Source: Bog-756 sp963718405
GTDB taxonomy: Bacteria; Actinomycetota; Acidimicrobiia; Acidimicrobiales; RAAP-2
DNA: 64,000 nt
Direction: 5' to 3'
Assembly: GCA_963718405.1 (NCBI GenBank)
Contig: CAVQYZ010000001.1
Coordinates: 124,001 to 188,000, forward strand
Of this stretch, positions 17,094-25,961 are shown piece by piece. A model generated the notes under the pieces. That model was not told where the DNA came from, ran no database searches, and saw nothing but the letters and a program-made list of their open reading frames with translations. A program made the translations under genes and the position numbers. Positions within the stretch are counted from its first letter, which is position 1. Every line of letters begins with the position of its first letter.

Positions 17094-17520
17094 CGAAGGT
17101 GGGAGCCTGGTGCGGTTCACCGTGGCACGGGCCATGGTCTCCACCCCCGAGGCTCTCTATCGGGCCTGGACCGAGGAGGTCGACCGCTGGTTCGCCGCCC
17201 CTGGCGCCATCCGGGTGCGGGCCGAGGTGGGGGAGCCCTACTGGTTCGAAGTGGAGCATGAAGGCCGGCGCCATCCGCACTACGGGCGGTTCCTGGCCCT
17301 CGAACCGGGTGCCCTGATCGAGCAGACCTGGGTGTCCGGCCGGGACGGGACCGACGGGACCGAGACGGTGGTCACGGTGGAGCTGGTACCCGCCGGCCCG
17401 GGAACCACGCTACGCCTCACCCACCGGGGATTCCACGACGAGGAGTCGGCCCGCCGGCACGCCGATTCGTGGCCCCACATCCTCACCCACCTGGACTCGG
17501 TGGTGTCACCCCGGGGCTGA
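17080..17520 (+). CDS. SRPBCC/AHSA1-type domain protein
   Basis: About 146 residues of the START-like helix-grip fold used by Aha1-type and polyketide cyclase-like proteins. The diagnostic parts are VSTPEALYRAWTEEVDRWFA near the N-terminus, then YGRFLALEPGALIEQTW and TLRLTHRGFHDEES with SWPHILTHLDSVV at the end. It probably binds a hydrophobic ligand; the ligand is not known. The ATG at 17080 lies inside the end of the PPK2 gene; a GTG at 17110 after GGGAG is an alternative start. It is probably coupled to PPK2 translation. Confidence 0.8.
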   Translation: MSPADEGGSLVRFTVARAMVSTPEALYRAWTEEVDRWFAAPGAIRVRAEVGEPYWFEVEHEGRRHPHYGRFLALEPGALIEQTWVSGRDGTDGTETVVTVELVPAGPGTTLRLTHRGFHDEESARRHADSWPHILTHLDSVVSPRG

Positions 17521-17643
17521 CCAGCGGGGCCCGCCCCGGGCGGCATGGGTCGCCCGCCGGGATCGAGGCGGCCGACGAGATGTCCAGTCGCAGCTCAGGA
17601 AGACCTCAGGCCACTCACAGCCGGGCCGCTGAGGATGACCCGC

Positions 17644-19813
17644 ATGTCCATCACCGCTCCAGCTCCATCCATGGTCCTGCCGGTCCCGCCCTCCGGCCTG
17701 GACCGGTCGGCACCCCGGGCCACCGGCCCCGCGCCGGACGACCAGAGACCCACTGCCAACCCGCGCTGGGTGCTGCCCGCGCTCATCGCCCTGTTGACGG
17801 TCACCGCGGTGACCTATCTGTGGGACCTGAGTGCGTCCGGCTACGCCAACAGCTTCTACGCCGCCGCGGTCCAGGCCGGCACCAAAAGCTGGAAGGCGTT
17901 CTTCTTCGGCTCGCTCGACTCGTCGAACTTCATCACCGTGGACAAGTCCCCCGGCTCGCTGTGGGTCATGGAGCTCTCCGGTCGCCTCTTCGGCTTCAGC
18001 AGTTGGAGCATGTTGGTGCCCCAGGTCCTCGAAGGAGTGGCGGCGGTCGGACTGCTCTACGCCACGGTCAAACGGTGGTTCGGTCCGGGTGCGGGCCTCC
18101 TGGCCGGCGCCGTTCTGGCCTGCACCCCGGTGGCGGCCCTCATGTTCCGGTACAACAACCCCGACGCCCTGATGGTGCTGTTGCTGGTGGCCGCGGCCTA
18201 CACCTTGACGCGCGCCATCGAAAAGGGAGGGACCCGGTGGATGGTGGCCACCGGCGCGCTCATCGGCTTCGCCTTCCTGGCCAAGATGCTTCAGGCCTTC
18301 ACGGTGGTACCGGCCTTTGGCGCCGTCTACCTGCTGGCGGCACCGGTAGCCCTGCGCCGCCGACTGTGGCAGCTGGCGCTGGGCGGCGTGGCCATCGTGG
18401 TCTCGGCGGGGTGGTGGGTGGCCATCGTGGCCCTCTGGCCGGCGGGCTCCCGACCCATGATCGACGGCTCACCGGACAACAGCATCCTCAACCTGATCTT
18501 CGGCTACAACGGGCTGAGTCGCCTGACCGGGGGGACCGGAGGCAGCGGGAGCGGCTTCAGCGGGGCCACCGGCGTGTTCCGGCTCTTCAACGATCTGATG
18601 GGTGGACAGGCGTCGTGGCTGCTGCCGGCCTCACTGCTGGCCCTGGTGGCCGGCCTGGTGTGGCGGGGCCGGGCTCCCCGCACCGACCGTAAGCGGGCCG
18701 CCCTCCTGCTTTGGGGCGGTTGGCTGATCATCACCGGCGCGGTGTTCAGCTTCAGCTCCGGCGTCATTCACACCTACTACACGGTTGCTCTGGCCCCGGC
18801 CATCGCCGGGTTGGTGGGCATCGGTGGCGCTCTGTTGTGGCAGCACCGCCGGCAGCTGGTGGCCCGTGGGGTCGGAGCTGCCGGCATCCTGGTCACGGCG
18901 GTCTGGGCCTTCGTCCTGCTCGACCGCACCCCCGACTATGTGCCCTGGCTCCGGGTGGTCATCGTGGTGTGCGGAGTGGTGGGTGCCGCCGTCCTGCTCG
19001 TCGCTCCGGCCGTCCCCCGAGCGAGCAGGAACCTCACCATGGCGGCCATGGGCCTGGCCCTGGTGGCCGGCCTGAGCGGACCCGTGGCCTTCACCGCCAG
19101 CACGCTGACCACCGCCCATACCGGCAGCATTCCCTCGGCCGGCCCGACGTCGGCCGCGGGGGGCTTCGGCGGACCGGGCGGCGGAGTCGGTGGCAGCGGG
19201 TTCCGTGGGGCCGGGCTCGGCGGGGCCGGGCTCGGTGGCGAACGTAGCGGCGGGTCGAGCAGCCTCGGTGCGGCCGGGAGCGCAGGTGCTGGTGGATTCG
19301 GGGAGGGCCAACGACCCGGGGCGGCGACCGGCTGGTAGCGGGGGTGGCTTCGGCGGGACCCGGCCAACGGGCTCCCCATCGAGCGGCGGCTCGGGTTCCG
19401 GCGTCATGCCGTCGGGCACGGTGCCGACCGGTGGCGGGAGCGGGGGAGCCGGGGGAGCCTCTACCAGCGCAGCACTCGACTCGGCCCTGCGTTCGGATGC
19501 CGGCTCCTACCGGTGGGCCGCCGCCACCTTCGGATCCCAGTCGGCGGCCACCTTGGAGCTCTCCTCGGACGAGGCGGTGATGGCGATAGGCGGGTTCAAC
19601 GGCGAAGGGGGCAACATCAGCCTTGCCACCTTCGAGGCCTACGTGGCCAAAGGCGACATCCACTACTTCATCGCCTCCGGCGGCGCCGGCGGGATGGCCG
19701 GACCGAACGGTGGGGGGAACAGCGATGCCGCCATCACCAGTTGGGTCAAGAGCCACTTCGCGGCCAAGACCATCGGGGGCCAGACGGTGTACGACCTGGC
19801 GGACCCGAAGTGA
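17644..19813 (+). CDS. ArnT-like (GT39-type) membrane glycosyltransferase, one frameshift in the Gly-rich linker
   Basis: This is a polytopic transferase that uses a lipid-linked sugar donor, as do ArnT and the PMT mannosyltransferases. The first large loop carries FGSLDSSNFITVDKSPGSLW with the catalytic-type Asp. FRYNNPDALMVLLLV, FLAKMLQAF and several more membrane helices follow. Around 19200-19340 a Gly/Ser-rich linker is read in one frame to a stop at 19338, while the expected C-terminal domain (ALRSDAGSYRWAAATFGSQ, AIGGFNGEGG, YFIASGGAGG, GGQTVYDLADPK) continues in the +1 frame to 19813. One extra base would account for this; the corrected length is about 720 residues, normal for actinobacterial members. 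The start ATG follows GAGGATGACCCGC. GtrA overlaps the stop. Confidence 0.85.
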
Positions 19814-20439
19814 GAGCCGGACCACCCCCGCTTCGGGCCAGCACGCGCCTTTCATGGCGGGTACGCCGGACCACCATCGTCCGCCTGATGCGCTATTCGG
19901 CGGTGTCGCTGGTTGCCACCTCCACCAGCCTGGTGACCCTGGGCCTCCTGGTCGGCGTGGCCGGGTTGCCGGCTACCTGGTCGAATGTCATCGCCACCGG
20001 TGTGGGCACCGTGCCCTCCTTCGAGCTCAACCGCCGATGGGTGTGGAACCACCAGGGACGACGGTCCTTCCTCGGACAGATCGTGCCGTTCTGCTGTCTC
20101 TCGTTCACGGGGTTGGTGGTTTCCACCCTGGCCGTGGGCGTGGTGGCTGGACGGACCTCGGGATGGGGACACTGGAGTCACACCGCGGCCGTGATGGCCG
20201 CCAACCTGGCGGCGTACGGGACGCTGTGGGTGGTGCAGTTCCACCTGCTCAACCGGGTGCTGTTCCGCACTCCTCGACCCGAGTCCGCCCCGCCGGTGGC
20301 TCTCGAGCCCCGTTCGCCTGCGGCTCTCGTCGACGCCCGCCCGTCTGGTCGGGTGGGATCGATCACTGACACGAACGTCACCAACGAAGAGGGCGTGGCC
20401 CGGTCCATGGCGCTCTCACACCGGCCGAGTGGTGGGTGA
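19810..20439 (+). CDS. GtrA family membrane protein
   Basis: 209 residues with four hydrophobic segments and the family pattern MRYSAVSLVATSTSLVTLGLL then NVIATGVGTVPSFELNRRWVW. The FELNRRWVW motif is diagnostic. GtrA proteins are thought to flip or handle undecaprenyl-phosphate-linked sugars. The GTG start at 19810 overlaps the stop of the ArnT-like gene (GTGA), so the pair should be made together; GtrA could supply the lipid-linked sugar for that transferase. The C-terminal 50 residues after VLFRTPRP are polar and not conserved. Confidence 0.88.
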   Translation: MRAGPPPLRASTRLSWRVRRTTIVRLMRYSAVSLVATSTSLVTLGLLVGVAGLPATWSNVIATGVGTVPSFELNRRWVWNHQGRRSFLGQIVPFCCLSFTGLVVSTLAVGVVAGRTSGWGHWSHTAAVMAANLAAYGTLWVVQFHLLNRVLFRTPRPESAPPVALEPRSPAALVDARPSGRVGSITDTNVTNEEGVARSMALSHRPSGG

Positions 20440-20592
20440 GTGTCCACCTCCGAACCGAGGGTCGGGCCCGGAGGTTGTGGTGTTGCCGCTGGTGGTCGAA
20501 AAAAGCCCCCTGACCAGCCATCTTGACCATGCCTTCCGCCCATGGCCCTTCGGGCTGGAGATGCCGACGCCATCGCACTATCCTCCCGCTGA

Positions 20593-20826
20593 GTGGATCC
20601 GTACAACAGGTGTTGCGGTCGCCACGCGTCTCAGGGCAAAGGCGGCGAAGTGGGACGGGAACCGCTCAACCAGAAGTGTCCGGCGTGTGGCTCGGAGGAC
20701 GTGCCCACCCTCATCGTGCGCGGCTCGGGTTTCCCGAGTGGTCGGCTCAGTCTTCGCTGTCATCGCTGCGAAAGCGAGTGGGCGGGGGAACAGGACGGCT
20801 CGCCCGCCCATCTTCGAGCTTCCTGA
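20593..20826 (+). CDS. small zinc-ribbon-like protein
   Basis: 77 residues from the GTG at 20593, or 58 from a GTG at 20650. The core is CPACGSEDVPTLIVRG, then LSLRCHRCESEW: two CxxC knuckles 21 residues apart, as in zinc ribbons that bind RNA, DNA or protein. No family is recognised. The flanking residues are low in complexity (GEQDGSPAHLRAS). It sits alone between GtrA and the convergent GH12-like gene. The open frame is convincing only because of the two knuckles. Confidence 0.45.
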   Translation: MDPYNRCCGRHASQGKGGEVGREPLNQKCPACGSEDVPTLIVRGSGFPSGRLSLRCHRCESEWAGEQDGSPAHLRAS

Positions 20827-20882
20827 CGAGATCCGGTCACGGCGACAGGCCGCGGTGGCTCTGGCCGGACCGGTCGGCTCGG

Positions 20883-21980
20883 TCAGGGCAGTTGCCCACC
20901 CATCTCGAGCTGGTAGTCGTTGAGATCCCAGGTGTACGCGCCCACAGTGGACTTGCCCGGTAGGCGTCCGAACTCGGAACCCAATGGAATGGTGTCCAGG
21001 TAGTAGTTCGAAAAACTGCTCCAGTGGTTGGGGTCGTACTTCTTCAGGGCCGCCTCCATCTGCCGCAAGGCTCGGGTGAAGTCCACGCTCACCTTGCCGG
21101 CGCTGATCGACTTGGTCAGGATCAGGTACACCGTGGTGTTGGTGGCTTGGCTCTCGTTCCCGTTGACGATGTACACACCCCACGGCTCGGTCCGGGTGAC
21201 ACCGTTGACGGCGTAGGACATCGATACGTTCTGGCGGAAGCCGGGGGGCAGTGCTCCATTCCCGTCGGCGGTCCACACCATCAGCTCGATGGTGCCGCGG
21301 CGTGGCGTCACCACTTGGCGTTGGGGCTCGAGCCAGGTGTCGTAGGCCAGGTCGTACCGGACCGACGAGGTACCGGTGAGCTTGTAGTCACTCGAGGCGA
21401 TGAGGTCGGTGGGGAGCGAGTTGATCTCCATGGGCAGGGGCAGGCTGGCCGATGGCTTCGGAGAGTCGGCCGCGGCTTGCGGGGAGATGCCATACGAGAC
21501 GTTGGGAAAGCCGAGGACCCAGGTCTCGGTGGACACCTGGGGGGCCGAGCTGAATTTCGCCGTGGTGGTCAGCTCGCCGTTGGAGGAGATCTTCATCACC
21601 GCCGAGCCGTTGGCTCTGGACCCGAGGTTCCACAGGTCCCCATTGAGGACGACGGGCCCGAAGATGGGATCGCCGCCCTCACAGCCCTGGCTGGCGATGG
21701 GGACGAAGCGGCAGGAGCTGTCCCACTTCCAACTGCCCGTGGAGGACTTCGGGAAGACCGAGATGGTGTCGGGCGCGGAGCTGGCGTCAGCGGACGACGA
21801 GGTGACCGGGGGGGGAGCGGGTAGTGCCGGGGTTGATCCGATCGCCGGTGTGGCGCCGGCCGTGCCGCCCGACGCCCCCACCACCACACCGATACCGACA
21901 GCCAACGCCGTCAAGCCGGATAGAGCCGTACCGGGCCGGTGTCGGCGCCGGACGCCGGGTGTCCTCTTCGGGTTCCACAC
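20883..21980 (-). CDS. exported GH12-like beta-glucanase
   Basis: About 365 residues. A basic start is followed by a Sec signal segment (LSGLTALAVGIGVVVGA, cut near AGATPA). A Pro/Ser linker leads to a jelly-roll domain matching family GH12: GFPNVSYGISPQ, YDLAYDTWLEPQ, GTIELMVWTA with the first catalytic Glu (EIMIW motif), WGVYIVNG, and IPLGSEFGRLPG with the second Glu near the end. GH12 enzymes cut beta-1,4-glucan or xyloglucan outside the cell. GTG 21980 is preferred because TTGGAG lies six bases upstream; GTG 22004 is an earlier in-frame option. A possible promoter is TTGACT, 17 bases, TGGGAT. Confidence 0.72.
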   Translation of the reverse strand: MWNPKRTPGVRRRHRPGTALSGLTALAVGIGVVVGASGGTAGATPAIGSTPALPAPPPVTSSSADASSAPDTISVFPKSSTGSWKWDSSCRFVPIASQGCEGGDPIFGPVVLNGDLWNLGSRANGSAVMKISSNGELTTTAKFSSAPQVSTETWVLGFPNVSYGISPQAAADSPKPSASLPLPMEINSLPTDLIASSDYKLTGTSSVRYDLAYDTWLEPQRQVVTPRRGTIELMVWTADGNGALPPGFRQNVSMSYAVNGVTRTEPWGVYIVNGNESQATNTTVYLILTKSISAGKVSVDFTRALRQMEAALKKYDPNHWSSFSNYYLDTIPLGSEFGRLPGKSTVGAYTWDLNDYQLEMGGQLP

Positions 21981-22004
21981 TCTGGAACTCCAACGTGATC
22001 CCAC

Positions 22005-22430
22005 TGCAGCGCCCTTCCGAAGTCAACATCCTGTCGTGCCCGATGACGGAACGGTTGACCATCCTTCGATGCATCACCACTCCGACATGGTGATCACCTG
22101 TGACCCGATGTCCGCGCCGCTCGAGGTCGGTGCGTCAGGGCTGCGATGGCATCCAGTGATCACGTTCTACCAGCCGGACCGGTACCGGGCCGGTCGCCAG
22201 ACCACTTCACACGTCGTGCGACGTCGGTACGACTGCAATAGTTCGACCGTACGGGACCGACCGACCACCCCAAGTGGTCCGGCCGCCAACCACGACGGTG
22301 AGTGAGACCGGACCCGGGCTACCCCTTCATTCGGTCGCACCTCCTCGGAAAACCCCACTTCAGGCGGGGCGACAACGGCCACCGCCGGTCCCAGTGGAGC
22401 GGCAGGGGGCCTGGTAATAGCCTGCCGGCC
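22005..22430. other. intergenic region between divergent genes
   Basis: A 426-base gap between the GH12-like gene (minus) and the Thr/His-rich membrane protein (plus). It holds the suggested GH12 promoter near 22003-22032. A short inverted repeat (ATCACCA...TGGTGAT) lies near 22074-22096. No conserved open frame, RNA gene or strong palindrome was found in the rest. Confidence 0.4.
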
Positions 22431-23132
22431 ATGAGGCGTCGCCGTCGAGAGACGCACTGGTATTACCGGGGCGGGGCTCCCCCGACCCCTAGTCGGATCC
22501 GGAGGCGCTGGCGGAATACCGTGGCCCGGAGCTACCGGCTGGCAGGCCAGATCCAACATGCTGCCGTGGCCAAGTGGCGGTGGACCGTGGCGTTGGTAGT
22601 GCTCATCGCCGCCGTGGTCACCTTCGGCTACTACGCCAACCCGTCGGCCGGCGACAGTGGACCGGTTGTCGCCGGAGCGCCAACTTCTCCAGTGGGTGCG
22701 CAACACCGGCCGGTGGACGACTGGTCCCGGACAAGCCGCGCCGCGTTACCGGACACCGCAAAGCCCGGATCGCCCCACCCGAAGAAGCAACCTGATGTGG
22801 CACCGCCCCGTTTGATTCCGGGGGCCCTGATCGCCTACCACCTCTTGCGTGGCTCGCACCCGTCGGCCACCCCGGCGGTCAAGACCAACGGTGCTTCGTC
22901 AGCCACCCCCGGCCGAGTGCCCTCGGCCGCCACCGTGGGGCCGCCCTCCACCACCGAGACCACTCTCGGCCCTCCTACCACTACCACCACGACCACCCCG
23001 CCGCCTGACCACTACCACCACCACACCTCCGCCCACGACCACCACCACACCTCCGACCACCACCACAACCACCACAACCACAACCACACCACCACAACCA
23101 CAACCACAACCACGATCGTGCCTGGCCTTTAG
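22431..23132 (+). CDS. single-pass membrane protein with Thr/Pro and His-rich tail
   Basis: About 233 residues. An arginine-rich N-terminus (MRRRRRETHWYYRGG) precedes one membrane segment (WTVALVVLIAAVVTFGYY). A long polar, Pro/Ser-rich outer part follows. The tail reads as Thr/Pro runs, then a His-rich stretch (DHYHHHTSAHDHHHTSD), then Thr again. The same ACC-type repeat read one base over gives only Thr and Pro, so the His part may be an artefact of two compensating indels. It could be a stalk-type surface protein. No family is recognised. The next gene begins 9 bases after its stop. Confidence 0.5.
   Translation: MRRRRRETHWYYRGGAPPTPSRIRRRWRNTVARSYRLAGQIQHAAVAKWRWTVALVVLIAAVVTFGYYANPSAGDSGPVVAGAPTSPVGAQHRPVDDWSRTSRAALPDTAKPGSPHPKKQPDVAPPRLIPGALIAYHLLRGSHPSATPAVKTNGASSATPGRVPSAATVGPPSTTETTLGPPTTTTTTTPPPDHYHHHTSAHDHHHTSDHHHNHHNHNHTTTTTTTTTIVPGL
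22976..23115 (+). repeat. ACC/ACA-type triplet microsatellite
   Basis: A 140-base tract of ACC, ACA and CCG triplets within the 3' end of the gene at 22431. It codes Thr/Pro in one frame and His/Asn in the next. Such tracts are prone to slippage in the cell and to errors in sequencing. Confidence 0.85.
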
Positions 23133-23141
23133 GGTCGCCCC

Positions 23142-23606
23142 GTGGCCATCTCTCCGCACATCCGTCGACTCCGGGAGCTCATCGGGAACGAGCTACTGGT
23201 CCTTCCCTCCGTGGCCGTGCTGCCTCGGGACCAGGCCGGCCGGATCCTCCTGGTCCGCATCATCGACACCGGCGGGTGGGCCACGATCGGGGGAGCGGTC
23301 GAGCCCGACGAGTCACCGGTGGAGGCCGCGGTACGCGAGACCCAGGAGGAAGCCGGTGTCACCGTCCTGCTCGACCCGGTCCTGGCGGTGCTGGGCGGCC
23401 CCGAGTACCGGGTGACCTACCCCAACGGGGACCGGGCCTCCTACGTGGTGACGGTCTTCGGTGCCAGGGTGACTTCCGGCATCCCGAGGCCCGACGGAGA
23501 CGAGACCTCAGCGGTCCGGTGGTGGGACACAGAGCGTCTGCCCCTCGAGGAGATGGGCTCACTGACCCGGGCCCTGCTCAGGGATGCCGGCGTGACCCAC
23601 GGCTGA
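23142..23606 (+). CDS. Nudix hydrolase
   Basis: 154 residues. The Nudix box is complete: GGAVEPDESPVEAAVRE followed by TQEEAGV, fitting GX5EX7REUXEEXGU, which binds Mg2+ for cleavage of nucleoside diphosphate-linked compounds. The N-terminal segment (LVLPSVAVLPRDQAGRILLV) and the C-terminal ETSAVRWWDTERLP are typical of general Nudix proteins rather than a named subfamily. The substrate is unknown. The GTG start at 23142 lacks a ribosome site, but TAGGGT lies six bases upstream, so it may be leaderless. Confidence 0.92.
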   Translation: MAISPHIRRLRELIGNELLVLPSVAVLPRDQAGRILLVRIIDTGGWATIGGAVEPDESPVEAAVRETQEEAGVTVLLDPVLAVLGGPEYRVTYPNGDRASYVVTVFGARVTSGIPRPDGDETSAVRWWDTERLPLEEMGSLTRALLRDAGVTHG

Positions 23607-23692
23607 GCCAGGCGCTGGCGAGCGGGGTCCGGACCACCCGGGCCTACCGCCACGCCAACCGTGGTCCTGCGGCGCCATCGGGACCGATCGAC

Positions 23693-23698
23693 CATGAT
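23693..23698 (+). promoter_or_regulatory. -10-like box CATGAT for a leaderless start
   Basis: CATGAT matches TATGAT at five of six bases and ends six bases before the ATG at 23705. There is no Shine-Dalgarno sequence between them. Confidence 0.35.
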
Positions 23699-23704
23699 GG
23701 AACC

Positions 23705-23908
23705 ATGGGATCCGAAGGAATCAAGCCGCGAAAGAAGAAGCACCGCCTCGACAAGGTGCCGAAATACGAGGAGCCCAATCGGGCCGAGGGGTTTTCCGGT
23801 GGATCGTTCGGCCGCCAGGGGCATGGGTCGGACGGGAAGCACCCGGGGCAACCGGGCCGGGTCGGGGCCTATGTCTTGAAGATCCTCGGACGTGCACCGA
23901 AGAGTTGA
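23705..23908 (+). CDS. small basic hypothetical protein
   Basis: 67 residues: MGSEGIKPRKKKHRLDKVPK, then a Gly-rich middle (FSGGSFGRQGHGSDGKHPG) and VGAYVLKILGRAPKS. It is strongly basic at the N-terminus and has no cysteines or membrane segment. No family is recognised. The well-placed -10-like box six bases before the ATG and the unusual Lys-rich start support it as a gene. It could bind nucleic acid, but that is only suggested by its charge. Confidence 0.45.
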   Translation: MGSEGIKPRKKKHRLDKVPKYEEPNRAEGFSGGSFGRQGHGSDGKHPGQPGRVGAYVLKILGRAPKS

Positions 23909-23924
23909 TCCCTTTCCCTGACGT

Positions 23925-24869
23925 CTAACCCTTGGCGGAGAACTGCCGGGTCAGAAAGTTGTCGACGTCGGTGGCCAGCGTGGTGACGTCGGGAGTGACC
24001 GGCCCGCGGCCCGACTGGATCAGACCGTGGCCGGCGTTGCGGACCATGATCAAGGTGGCCCGGTCACCGGCCCGGTGGAGCAGGTCGGCCAGCCGTTGGG
24101 ACTGGCTCGGTGGAACGATGTCGTCATCGGCTCCTTGGATGATCAGGAAGGGGGGAGCACCCGGGTGCACGTAGGTCACGGGGCTGGCCGCCGCCAGTGT
24201 CGGTGAAGGCTGTCCCACGGACACCCCGAAGGTCTCCTTCGACAAGACGGTCATCACCTTCGAGCTCGACCAGTCCGGGGAGGTGAGGTCGGCGGGCCCG
24301 TACTCGTCCACCACCGCCTCCACCGCACTCGACTGACCGGTAAGCCCGCCTTCTCCGAAGACGCCGCTCTCGTTTCCCAAGAGCCCCAGCAGGCTGGCCA
24401 GATGACCGCCGGCACTGGCCCCGATGACGGCGATGTGGGCGCGGTTGATGTGCAGGGAGCCGGCGTTGCCCCGCAGATAGCGAATGGCGCACGTGACGTC
24501 CTGGATCTGGGCCGGCCACGGTTGGGCCGGCGCCAAGCGGTAGTTGACCGACACGAACACCCATCCTTTGGCCACCAGGTCCTGTTCGACGTCCCAGTCG
24601 ACCGTCCCCGGCTTGATGCTCGAGTTGCCGCTCACCCAACCACCCCCGTGGAAATCCACCAGCGTCGGGGCCGAGGCCACCGCGGTCGTCGGCTCGTAGA
24701 CGTCGAGGGTCTCGGCGCTGCCCCCGTTGTGGCAGTAGGTGTACCAGTGGCTGATGCCGGCCAGCTCGGCCGGGGGGCTGCCGCACCCACCGGCCACGGC
24801 AGTCAGAGCAGCCAACGTGATCAGGGCGATCAGCGTGCATCGCCCGGTGATGGCACGGAAATGGCCCAC
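23925..24869 (-). CDS. exported lipoprotein esterase of the alpha/beta-hydrolase fold
   Basis: 314 residues. The N-terminus (CTLIALITLAALTAVAGGC) is a signal peptide with a lipobox-like cysteine. The hydrolase domain is of the hormone-sensitive-lipase/BD-FAE type. The oxyanion motif is VDFHGGGWVSGNSS and the nucleophile elbow is AVIGASAGGHLASLL. ADDDIVPPSQS carries the Asp and GHGLI the His of the triad. It probably removes esters from plant polymers or lipids outside the cell. The start is GTG 24869, with AAGAGG six bases before it. Confidence 0.85.
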   Translation of the reverse strand: MGHFRAITGRCTLIALITLAALTAVAGGCGSPPAELAGISHWYTYCHNGGSAETLDVYEPTTAVASAPTLVDFHGGGWVSGNSSIKPGTVDWDVEQDLVAKGWVFVSVNYRLAPAQPWPAQIQDVTCAIRYLRGNAGSLHINRAHIAVIGASAGGHLASLLGLLGNESGVFGEGGLTGQSSAVEAVVDEYGPADLTSPDWSSSKVMTVLSKETFGVSVGQPSPTLAAASPVTYVHPGAPPFLIIQGADDDIVPPSQSQRLADLLHRAGDRATLIMVRNAGHGLIQSGRGPVTPDVTTLATDVDNFLTRQFSAKG

Positions 24870-25038
24870 CGCAAACCTCTTCCTCTGTCACATCGATCTT
24901 CAGCGACCCTGTTCGGGTCGTCCCATAGTGGGCGATGTGTACCGGTGTCGCCAACGGAATCTCCGCCGGGGATCTCCGGGGCCGCCGGTGTCGGTCTATC
25001 TATGAAGGCCCCCGGCAGGTGGTGGCCGGATGGCGTGC

Positions 25039-25060
25039 GCCGAGGGAGACGGCCCTCGGC
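25039..25060. terminator. 8-bp GC-rich hairpin
   Basis: GCCGAGGG (25039-25046) pairs exactly with CCCTCGGC (25053-25060) across a 6-base loop, in the 268-base gap between divergent-end genes. It lies downstream of the minus-strand gene 25138-25464. There is no T tract; the assignment is tentative. Confidence 0.3.
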
Positions 25061-25137
25061 ATCATGCCGTCAGGCAGGCGCCCGGGTAAGTGTTGCCGGT
25101 AGCCGGCGGGATCGGTGAATCCCCGGGGCCGGCGTCG

Positions 25138-25464
25138 TCACTCCGCGTGCGGGGGCCAGCTGAGGGAGCGGATCGGTCGGATCCGGCCCACCATGCTCCG
25201 CGACGAGGGGTGCCTCGATCGGGCCCGCCGCCTGAGCTCGTCGGTCATCCGCTGGACCTCGCGGTCGATGCTGGCCCGCAGGTCTTCGACGGCTCCGGAA
25301 CTGCCTGAGTGCAAGACCAGCTCGTCCAACTGGGTCCGCTGCCGGTCCCGCTCGAGGAGCAGCTGTTCGTCACTGAAGTAGGTGTAGTCGATGACCCCGT
25401 CCGTGGCGATCCGCAACGGCTCACTGCTCTGCGTCCAGGTCAGATCCTTCGGATGCGTACTCAT
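25138..25464 (-). CDS. conserved-looking small hypothetical protein
   Basis: About 108 residues, beginning MSTHPKDLTWTQSSEPLRI. A helical middle (DEQLLLERDRQRTQLDELVL, then ASIDREVQRMTDELRRRARS) looks like a short antiparallel coiled coil. The C-terminus is basic. It has no signal peptide. I do not recognise a family. The ATG at 25464 is chosen because the extension upstream is of low quality; a TATCGT box four bases before it may be a promoter element. Confidence 0.5.
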   Translation of the reverse strand: MSTHPKDLTWTQSSEPLRIATDGVIDYTYFSDEQLLLERDRQRTQLDELVLHSGSSGAVEDLRASIDREVQRMTDELRRRARSRHPSSRSMVGRIRPIRSLSWPPHAE

Positions 25465-25685
25465 AGGTACGATATCGGCCTGTTCCGGCCCCGACTTGAA
25501 CGGCGATCGGGTGCCTGAGGCTCGGAACACAGGCCTCCGAACCCGGTTCTGTCCCGATTCGAGGGCTCGGTTCGGCCCGGGGCCAACCGCCGCCCGGCGG
25601 TCCGATCCTTATCCGGGGCCCAGTTCGGCCGGTCTACACTGCCGACCGGGGCCCCACCGTCCTCGGAGCCGTACAGGAGATCAAC

Positions 25686-25961
25686 GTGGCCGACCAGATC
25701 AAGCTCAATGCCCACCACCGGGTGACCGTGGAGAAGCTCTTCCAACATCCGGTGAGTCACAACATCCAGTGGCACGACGTGCTGTCGCTGCTGGAGGGTG
25801 TGGGGCAGGTCACCGAAGGACACGACGGGCGCTTCAAGGTGACGTTGGGAGACGAAACCGAGACCATCAATACTCCCGCCGGCCATGACGTCAACGAGCA
25901 GATGGTCATCGATCTGCGGAGGATGCTCAAGGGGGCCGGGATCACCCCGGATATGAAATAG
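25686..25961 (+). CDS. conserved hypothetical protein with HicA-like pattern
   Basis: 91 residues. The layout (HHRVTVEKLFQHPVSHNIQW, HDVLSLLEGVGQVTEGHDGRFKV, PAGHDVNEQMVIDLRRMLKGAG) resembles a small alpha-beta-beta-beta-alpha fold of the HicA/double-stranded-RNA-binding type. The histidine that acts in HicA toxins (usually in GSH) is not clearly placed, and no HicB antitoxin partner follows. CAGGAG precedes the GTG at 25686. Its 3' end overlaps the convergent histidine phosphatase gene by 20 bases. The function is unknown. Confidence 0.65.
   Translation: MADQIKLNAHHRVTVEKLFQHPVSHNIQWHDVLSLLEGVGQVTEGHDGRFKVTLGDETETINTPAGHDVNEQMVIDLRRMLKGAGITPDMK

Noticed and set aside
22976..23115. Repeat tract considered as a CRISPR array
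   Set aside because: The units are three bases long with no spacers; it is a coding microsatellite.
25686..25961. HicA toxin of a toxin-antitoxin pair
   Set aside because: No HicB-like gene is next to it and the catalytic His context is not evident, so only a fold-level likeness is stated.
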